From Sedimentisphaerales bacterium (GTDB taxonomy: Bacteria; Planctomycetota; Phycisphaerae; Sedimentisphaerales; SG8-4), in contig JAFGJR010000057.1 in the NCBI GenBank assembly GCA_016928975.1, positions 1 through 13,229 of the forward strand: a stretch of 13,229 bases of DNA, in the 5' to 3' direction. Shown piece after piece: positions 8,144-13,229 of the stretch. The notes beneath the pieces are model-generated. The model was not told the origin of the DNA. It searched no databases and saw only the letters and a program-made list of their open reading frames with translations. The number at the start of each line of letters is the position of its first letter. The stretch's first letter is position 1. A program made the translations under genes and the position numbers.

Positions 8144-9994
8144 CTACAGCCACAGCTTCATCCGGATCCAGTTGACTACCTTCCTCGTCCAGATCCACGC
8201 ATAGTGGCGTTTCTCGATCGTGACTTTTGCCACGCCCTCCATGCCCGGCCGCATCCAGGGCCGGTTCTCTGACAGCTTGGCCCGCACCTTGAACACGTTG
8301 CGGTTGTTGACGACCTCCGCCGCCGGGTTGACACGCTCAACGACAAAGCGGATTCGATCTCCGGGATAGGTGGCGGTGGCCAGATAACCCTCCTGGCCCA
8401 CGGCGACATCCGACACTTCATCCTCCGAGACGTACAGTCCTGCTCTCAGAGAATCCAGCGGAGCGACTTCAAAGAGCACCTTGCCGGTCTCCACAGGAGC
8501 GCCGATCTGGCGCTTCAGATCCCCGGCCACCAGCGTTCCGGTGACCGGCGAGAGAATCCGTGCCTGGCCGATGCGGTAGCTCAACAAATCCATCTGGGCC
8601 TGCGCTTTGTCGGCGCCGGCCTGGGCGATTTGGGCCTCGGCGGTCTTGCCGTCCCGCATAGCAGCGTCCGACTGCTTGAGATAGCCGGCCTTCTCCGCCC
8701 TGGCGGAAGCCAATTGCAGGCGCAGTTCCGCCGTGTCCAGCTCCGCCAGAGCCGTCCGGCCCTCAACGATCGCGTCGCCGACCTCTACATCGACGTCCTT
8801 GATGAATCCATCAAACGGGGCCGCGATCTTGCATTGAGAGACCGCTTCAAAGACAAAGGGCGCCTTGACCTTGTACCAGCCTTTGGCGAAGACCAGGAAC
8901 AGCAGCAGGGCCAGGCCGCCGAGGATCGCCAGCTTGGTCCAGGTGTACTGGGCTCCCAGCACGACGGCAAGCCCACGGCGGGCGTTGGCGGCGATTCTTG
9001 CTCCGATCCAACGGTCGTAGTGGTATAGGTTCAGGAGTCGCGGAGCGCACAAATCGCACGCCAACCGGATGGTCTCGGCCTGGTCGTCCGTGAACGCCTG
9101 GGCGGCCACCCGCTCCAGCGTGACTACGGCCGCCGACCGGCCATCCTCTCGCAACGGCAGACTCATCAGCGCGTTCCGGCCATGATGGTCCGACAGCTCG
9201 CCGGCTGCTCGCGCGATGTAGGCGGCGTCGGCGGAAGGAGGGTAGATGACCTCACAATCCTGATCGAGACACTCCTCCATGGCCGCCTCGATGTCCTGCA
9301 CCAATCGCATCTTGCGGCTGAAGTGCCCGGTGTGGCTCATGGCTTTGACCTGGACGTAGCGGCCCTTGAGAAAGCCTACACTGACTCGCTCGCACTGCCA
9401 CTGGGACGCCATCTCGTTGCACAAAGCCATCGCCACGCCCCGAAAGCGGTTCTGGCGGTTGATCCCTGCGAGAACATCGAGCGCACTATGCAGCTTCAGC
9501 GGGGCTGTCTCTTGGCCGAGCCGGGACAGATGCTCGCCGGTCATGCCCACCAGGCCCACGGTAAGCTCCAGCAACTGCCGAGCCCCATCGAGAGCCATCT
9601 TGTCGGCCGTCTTGAGCAGGAGTGTCGTCACGAGTGGTCCCTGATCTGCGATTCGCAGGGGGACGACGACCACGTGGGTCTGAAGATCGCCGCCGACGGG
9701 TAAGGTCACGGCGACCGTGCTGGAGGACACCTGGTTGGCTGCCTCCGCTGACCGTCGCAGCCACGATGTCGGCTCCTGCTCCGGGCCGCCGGCCGGATGC
9801 ACGGCCACCAGTCGAAAGCCGCCACCGCCATCCAGTTGTAGTACCGCGCCTCCCCTGGCGCGACAGCACCGGCACTGGACAGCCAGAAGCTCCGCGAGAA
9901 ACGGGCCGAGCGCACCGGGGTCCCCGGCGGACCTCACTCCAGACGCAGAGGGTTCCTTTGCCTGCGCCGAGCCCTGAACACGGTCATGTTGCAT
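8144..9994 (-). CDS. Tandem GAF / transmembrane / HlyD adaptor fusion protein
   Basis: The protein has 616 residues from the ATG at 9994. Residues 30-155 look like a diverged GAF domain (GGAVLQLDGGGGFRLVAV, VVVVPLRIADQGP, LLELTVGLVG). Residues 167-322 form a clearer second GAF domain (FRGVAMALCNEMASQWQCER, NALMSLPLREDGRSAAVVTL). One membrane segment follows (about 353-371, TKLAILGGLALLLFLVFA). The periplasmic part is HlyD-like: lipoyl half (APFDGFIKDVDVEVGDAIVEG), a hairpin (425-500), second lipoyl half (ARILSPVTGTLVAGDL) and a barrel (LRAGLYVSEDEVSDVAVGQEG). It would link a cytoplasmic ligand or protein sensor to a periplasmic adaptor. The frame is open further upstream to 10204, but that would overlap the FHA gene and encodes Cys/Arg/Gly-rich nonsense; 9994 leaves a 44-nt gap. 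A GTG at 10003 is an alternative, and neither has a good ribosome binding site. A cysteine cluster (C41, C43, C44) is unusual. It sits between the FHA gene and the M50 fusion in one operon. Confidence 0.87.
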   Translation of the reverse strand: MQHDRVQGSAQAKEPSASGVRSAGDPGALGPFLAELLAVQCRCCRARGGAVLQLDGGGGFRLVAVHPAGGPEQEPTSWLRRSAEAANQVSSSTVAVTLPVGGDLQTHVVVVPLRIADQGPLVTTLLLKTADKMALDGARQLLELTVGLVGMTGEHLSRLGQETAPLKLHSALDVLAGINRQNRFRGVAMALCNEMASQWQCERVSVGFLKGRYVQVKAMSHTGHFSRKMRLVQDIEAAMEECLDQDCEVIYPPSADAAYIARAAGELSDHHGRNALMSLPLREDGRSAAVVTLERVAAQAFTDDQAETIRLACDLCAPRLLNLYHYDRWIGARIAANARRGLAVVLGAQYTWTKLAILGGLALLLFLVFAKGWYKVKAPFVFEAVSQCKIAAPFDGFIKDVDVEVGDAIVEGRTALAELDTAELRLQLASARAEKAGYLKQSDAAMRDGKTAEAQIAQAGADKAQAQMDLLSYRIGQARILSPVTGTLVAGDLKRQIGAPVETGKVLFEVAPLDSLRAGLYVSEDEVSDVAVGQEGYLATATYPGDRIRFVVERVNPAAEVVNNRNVFKVRAKLSENRPWMRPGMEGVAKVTIEKRHYAWIWTRKVVNWIRMKLWL

Positions 9995-10038
9995 ATGCCG
10001 CACCCATTCGCGAAAGAAGGCACGCACCCATTTGCATG

Positions 10039-10986
10039 TTACACACCCGGACGGCGCTGATTCCCGGCGACAGAGGCTGCTTCCTGTGCCACCGCCTGGA
10101 CGAAGGCGAATATCTCCTCCGGGCTTGGTGAAACCCGATCCTCGATAGGGACATCGACATAGAGGAGGTCCACAGCGTCTTGCCCCGAGTCGATGCGAGT
10201 GCACAGGATCGCTCGTGGGCTGTGCTCGTCGATCAACGAGATGGTGACCTGGGTATCACAGGAGAAAATGCTCTTGGTCATGAGCGGTCGTCCGTTCGCG
10301 CGAACCGCCTCCAGCAAGCGGTGGGAGACGCGGAGGCCCCGGTGAAAGGGGTCCATTCGATTGGCGGACGGGGCTTGTGTGTCCTCGCCCGTGCCGCCGA
10401 AGTGGCAGGCCACGATTTCAGGGATCTTCGGCATGGGCTGGTCCGCCGATGGAAACCGGAAGATGACAGCCGCGGTGGTCGAGCCTTGTGCCAGAGCTCG
10501 GCAAACCTCCACATATACGGCGTGCAGGTCGGTCAATTCCGACAAGCGTCCTCTCACCTGATTGAGCTTGCCGGGACAAGGCTGAGTCGTGCATTCTTCA
10601 ATCCGGGGCCGATCATAGAAGACCTCCGTGCCGAAGTCCTCGACGATGATCTTCGGGCATTGCAGCCCAGGCGTGACGACAGGGCGGTGTTCATGCCCTT
10701 CCCCCAGTAGCAGAGAGACGGGGCCAATCTGCACGACATCATCTGCCGTAAGGTCGCAGGAGTCGATGCGTTTGCCATTGACGAAGGTCCCATTGCTGCT
10801 GCCCAGGTCCTTGATCGTCCAATGACTGGAAGGCGCCCAGGATATCTCCGCGTGTCTGCGTGAAACGTCAGCTCGATCGATCACGACGTCACAGGTGGGA
10901 TTGCGTCCGATCACTGTGCCCTGCGGCTTCAGAGGGACCCGCCATGTCTCGCTGGGGCTGCACACCGTCAGCATTGTATCGGCCAT
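10039..10986 (-). CDS. FHA domain protein with C-terminal GAF-like domain
   Basis: The protein has 315 residues from the ATG at 10986. The N-terminal FHA domain (about 5-95) has all signature residues: GR (27-28), SRRH (42-45) and SSNGTFVNG (63-71). These bind phosphothreonine peptides, so the protein probably recruits or senses a phosphorylated partner. A linker (96-143) has several cysteines. The rest (about 144-308: VYVEVCRALAQGSTTAAVIF, RPLMTKSIF, RAILCTRIDSG, LLYVDVP, IFAFVQAVAQEAA) looks like a GAF domain, as seen in FHA-GAF proteins elsewhere. There is no signal peptide or membrane segment, so it should be cytoplasmic. It is the first gene of the minus-strand operon and thus a candidate regulator or assembly factor for the export proteins encoded after it. 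No Ser/Thr kinase is in the window. The start is set by AAGGAG 6 nt upstream; the ATG at 11001 overlaps that site. Confidence 0.92.
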   Translation of the reverse strand: MADTMLTVCSPSETWRVPLKPQGTVIGRNPTCDVVIDRADVSRRHAEISWAPSSHWTIKDLGSSNGTFVNGKRIDSCDLTADDVVQIGPVSLLLGEGHEHRPVVTPGLQCPKIIVEDFGTEVFYDRPRIEECTTQPCPGKLNQVRGRLSELTDLHAVYVEVCRALAQGSTTAAVIFRFPSADQPMPKIPEIVACHFGGTGEDTQAPSANRMDPFHRGLRVSHRLLEAVRANGRPLMTKSIFSCDTQVTISLIDEHSPRAILCTRIDSGQDAVDLLYVDVPIEDRVSPSPEEIFAFVQAVAQEAASVAGNQRRPGV

Positions 10987-10992
10987 GTTGAT

Positions 10993-10998
10993 CTCCTT
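10993..10998 (-). promoter_or_regulatory. Ribosome binding site fixing the FHA gene start
   Basis: AAGGAG on the minus strand lies 6 nt before the ATG at 10986. It rules out the upstream in-frame ATG at 11001 as the main start, because that codon sits on top of the site. Confidence 0.8.
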
Positions 10999-11052
10999 CA
11001 TCGCTCACATCAGCGCGCCGCGTTGCGGTCCCCGGCTGCCTGCTCAGCATAG

Positions 11053-11080
11053 AGTATCGACACAGGTTGCGCCATGTCAA
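11053..11080 (-). promoter_or_regulatory. Predicted sigma70-type promoter for the FHA-to-SecA operon
   Basis: On the minus strand, a perfect -35 box TTGACA (11080-11075) and GATACT (11058-11053, 4 of 6 matches to TATAAT) are separated by 16 nt. Transcription would start near 11046, giving a leader of about 60 nt before the FHA gene. Found by eye; no transcript data. Confidence 0.5.
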
Positions 11081-11177
11081 CCGTGGGCGTCGCATCGGTG
11101 GGGCGTATCGCCTCGTCTGGACCGTCGCTGCCAGAAGCAGGGGTCGCATATCGCGGCTTCCAGAACGGCTGGCGGCT

Positions 11178-11197
11178 CAAATTACCCAAATTGACCC
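11178..11197 (+). repeat. Short tandem direct repeat upstream of the TpsB-like gene promoter
   Basis: CAAATTACCC (11178-11187) is followed at once by CAAATTGACCC (11187-11197). The pair lies about 15 nt upstream of the predicted -35 box and just before a run of nine T (11201-11209). It could be an operator for a dimeric regulator, or chance. Confidence 0.35.
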
Positions 11198-11200
11198 AGG

Positions 11201-11239
11201 TTTTTTTTTGCTTGCGATTTGAATGCCACCGGGTATAAT
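11201..11239 (+). promoter_or_regulatory. Predicted sigma70-type promoter with upstream T-tract for the TpsB-like gene
   Basis: A perfect -10 box TATAAT (11234-11239) lies 16 nt after TTGCGA (11212-11217, 4 of 6 matches to TTGACA). A run of nine T (11201-11209) sits immediately upstream of the -35 box, where an AT-rich UP-type element would be. Transcription would start near 11246, giving a leader of about 112 nt in which I see no clear structure. Confidence 0.6.
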
Positions 11240-11344
11240 CTTGCCTTTCGCCTGAAGCGGCATCGTGGATGTTCTGTGGATCGCAGGTTCTTGCCGGCCA
11301 TTTGTAGCGCCCGTGTTGGATTGCGGAATTTCACCTTTGTGACC

Positions 11345-11349
11345 AGGAG
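11345..11349 (+). promoter_or_regulatory. Ribosome binding site fixing the TpsB-like gene start
   Basis: AGGAG lies 8 nt before the ATG at 11358. An in-frame GTG at 11349 overlaps this site and is therefore not the start. Confidence 0.8.
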
Positions 11350-11357
11350 TGGCACAA

Positions 11358-13226
11358 ATGGGACCAGAGCGAAAGGCGGCACCCTTCGTGCGAGTGTTGC
11401 GGATGATTCCGCTCCTGATTGTTCTGCCCCTGCTCGTTGTCTCAGTCCAGGGGCGGGAAGGCGCGGTCAGGGGACAACCTGAGGGGGGCTTGACTCAGGC
11501 AGGACATCCGCCGGCGGCCCCATCGCAGGCCCCGGATGCCACGGAGAAGTATCTTGTCCGAGCGATTGAAATCAGCGGCAACAGCCTCCTGTCGACGCAG
11601 GACCTGCTGAGGAATATCCCCGCCCTTTACCAATCCCAAGGCAAGGATGCCGGTGTTGCAGCCCAGACATACGACTTTGCAGTACTCAGGGATGTGATCC
11701 GTGCGCCGGGCGCGTTGCGGCAGGTGTCCGAGAGCGCGATCAAAGGGTTCACCGACTACCTGCTGTCGCGGTACAACGATCGGGGATACGCCGGGATCTA
11801 CGTCTATGTCAGCGCCAGCGCGATCATGGCAGGGGACTCGCCGGCCGGCGGCGTGCAACGCCTGGAGGGTGATATCCTGCCGATTCGGATCATCGAGGGA
11901 CGAGTGGCATCCATCGAGATGAGACACTACGATGCCGACGGCGACAGGAAGGACAAGGGCGTTCTGAAGGACTCCCTGGTTGCGGCGTGGTCGCCGGTGA
12001 AACCGGGGGAAGGGATCAAGAAGAAGTCATTGGACGACTTCGTGCGGCTGCTGAACGAGAACCCGGACCGGTATGTCCGGCACAGCGTGTCGCGCAGTGA
12101 CGAGCCGAACTCGCTCGACCTGATCTACGCGATTTACGAAGGGAACCCGTGGCATCCGTACATACAAGTCGACAACTCCGGGACCGACGAGCGGCAGTGG
12201 AGTCCTCGAATCGGGCTCATCAACACCGATCTGACCGGCCGTGACGACCGGCTGTCCCTCATGTATCAGGCCGATCTGGACGACCTCAGTGAGAACTACG
12301 CCGCATTCGGGAGCTATGGCATTCCCCTCCTCACACCGAAACTCCGTCTCAGCGCCTTCGGCGGATACAGTGAGTTTGACATTACACCACAGGCGACCGG
12401 CGGACTGGTGAACTTCCTCGGAGCCGGCTCGTTCTACGGGGCCAATCTCCGCTACAGTGTCGTGCAGGTGCGTGACTGGTTCTTTGACCTTACCAGCTCT
12501 TTTTCCTGGGAGAGGAGCAAGATTGATAGCGATCTGGGCCTGAGCTCCACCGTCAACATGCGTCTCTTGGGGCTGGGATTCGAGGTTCACCGGGGCAGCG
12601 CCATGTCCGACACATCCCTGTTGTTTGACGCCCTGCACAATGTCGGCGGCTCGGACCTGGATGATTTCGAGGAAGCCCGGACCGGCGCGGACCCGGACTT
12701 GGTCAAGTATTTCCTTTCGCTGAGCCACAGGCAGTACCTGGACAAGGCTAAGCTCAACCACATGGGGGGCAGTTTCCGGACCATTCTGACGAGCGACCGC
12801 CTGGTGCCGGCGAAGATGACGACCTTCGGGGGATTGTATTCCGTGAGAGGGTATCCCGAAGATGCTCTCGTCGCCGATGGCGGCATCCTGGCTTCCTTGG
12901 AGTACCGTCGGTGTCTCATCCGGGACCTCGGCGCAGGGAAACGTGCCAGGAGTGACACGAACAAAAAGACGTGGCCGGTCGATGTCTCTCTCCTGGCGTT
13001 CACGGACTACGGACAGGCGAGGATCGAAGATCCGCAGCCGGGCGAGTTGAAGACCCAGGACTTGTGGGGCATCGGGCTTGGAACGCTGATCACGGTCGGC
13101 AGCAAGTTCGAAGCGCGCGCCTACTATGGCTGGGCCTTGCATGAGATTGTCCGTCCAGGCGACGATCGCATCCTGGCCGATGAAGGGGACGGCGCATGGA
13201 ACTTCAGCTTCTTGCTTCGCTGGTAG
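11358..13226 (+). CDS. TpsB-like outer-membrane transporter (ShlB/FhaC/HecB family, Omp85 superfamily)
   Basis: The protein has 622 residues. It has an N-terminal signal or anchor segment (about 11-30, VRVLRMIPLLIVLPLLVVSV) and a Pro/Gly/Ala-rich linker (31-62). Two POTRA-like domains follow: about 64-155 (YLVRAIEISGNSLLSTQDLL, SRYNDRGYAGIYVYV) and about 172-262 (ILPIRIIEGRVASIEMRHY, LDLIYAIYEGNPW). The remainder (about 265-622) is an alternating-residue beta-barrel. The Omp85/TpsB loop motif appears as VRGY at 496-499, followed by an acidic, Gly-rich segment and LASLEYR. The last strand ends in FSFLLRW, so the terminal aromatic is Trp rather than the more usual Phe. Family members translocate large exoproteins (TpsA) across the outer membrane. 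No TpsA-like gene is visible, but the window ends 3 nt after the stop, where a partner could begin. The gene is transcribed divergently from the FHA operon, suggesting joint use or control. A BamA/TamA-like assembly role is less likely given only two POTRA domains. Confidence 0.88.
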   Translation: MGPERKAAPFVRVLRMIPLLIVLPLLVVSVQGREGAVRGQPEGGLTQAGHPPAAPSQAPDATEKYLVRAIEISGNSLLSTQDLLRNIPALYQSQGKDAGVAAQTYDFAVLRDVIRAPGALRQVSESAIKGFTDYLLSRYNDRGYAGIYVYVSASAIMAGDSPAGGVQRLEGDILPIRIIEGRVASIEMRHYDADGDRKDKGVLKDSLVAAWSPVKPGEGIKKKSLDDFVRLLNENPDRYVRHSVSRSDEPNSLDLIYAIYEGNPWHPYIQVDNSGTDERQWSPRIGLINTDLTGRDDRLSLMYQADLDDLSENYAAFGSYGIPLLTPKLRLSAFGGYSEFDITPQATGGLVNFLGAGSFYGANLRYSVVQVRDWFFDLTSSFSWERSKIDSDLGLSSTVNMRLLGLGFEVHRGSAMSDTSLLFDALHNVGGSDLDDFEEARTGADPDLVKYFLSLSHRQYLDKAKLNHMGGSFRTILTSDRLVPAKMTTFGGLYSVRGYPEDALVADGGILASLEYRRCLIRDLGAGKRARSDTNKKTWPVDVSLLAFTDYGQARIEDPQPGELKTQDLWGIGLGTLITVGSKFEARAYYGWALHEIVRPGDDRILADEGDGAWNFSFLLRW

Positions 13227-13229
13227 GCA

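Noticed and set aside
9995..10204. N-terminal extension of the GAF-HlyD protein to 10204
   Set aside because: It would overlap the FHA gene by 166 nt and encodes a Cys/Arg/Gly-rich stretch unlike any domain; the ATG at 9994 fits the gene spacing.
11201..11209. Nine-T run as an intrinsic terminator
   Set aside because: No stable hairpin precedes it and no plus-strand gene ends nearby; its place before a -35 box fits an upstream promoter element better.
12027..13142. Long open frame (371 codons) antisense to the TpsB-like gene
   Set aside because: It mirrors a well-supported barrel protein, has no recognisable domain, and long antisense frames are expected in GC-rich genes.
11358..13226. BamA or TamA assignment for the barrel protein
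   Set aside because: Only two POTRA-like domains are visible and the layout (signal, Pro-rich linker, two POTRA, barrel) fits TpsB better, though Omp85 kinship is shared.

Overview
The window is a GC-rich bacterial secretion locus. The mixture of domains suggests Planctomycetota, perhaps a Phycisphaerae-like lineage: DUF5648 repeats joined to a metzincin-like domain of a type I recall from large planctomycete surface proteins, an M50 peptidase fused to an HlyD adaptor, and an FHA-GAF protein. The phylum is inferred from recalled protein families; no rRNA or other marker gene is present.

Layout. (1) At the left edge is the 3' end of a secreted protein (1-1124) with a beta-sandwich tail, three DUF5648 repeats and a metzincin-type zinc site that stops just after its last histidine. 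(2) Next, on the plus strand, are a periplasmic adaptor of the HlyD/RND-MFP type (1288-2142) and, 17 nt later, a TolC-like outer-membrane efflux protein (2160-3959). (3) Converging on these, and overlapping the TolC gene by 4 nt at the stops, is a minus-strand operon read from right to left: FHA-GAF protein (10986-10039), tandem-GAF/TM/HlyD protein (9994-8144), PqqD-like/M50 peptidase/HlyD protein (8128-5942) and a short SecA-like ATPase (5941-3956). The last three are spaced 15 and 0 nt apart. (4) Divergent from the FHA gene, across a 371-nt intergenic region with two sigma70-like promoters, is a POTRA plus beta-barrel protein of the TpsB (ShlB/FhaC) type (11358-13226).

Together the genes encode almost every layer of an export machine: a SecA-type motor, a membrane metalloprotease carrying a possible leader-binding domain, three HlyD-type adaptor modules, two kinds of outer-membrane channel, and two cytoplasmic sensor modules (phosphothreonine-binding FHA, and GAF). 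No ABC, RND or MFS pump is visible. The most interesting reading is that the SecA-like ATPase and the M50-HlyD and GAF-HlyD membrane proteins form a specialised, regulated export and processing pathway for large surface proteins. The truncated protein at the left edge is a conceivable but unproven substrate. This is inference from gene content and order.

I see no tRNA, rRNA, CRISPR array, insertion sequence or convincing intrinsic terminator.
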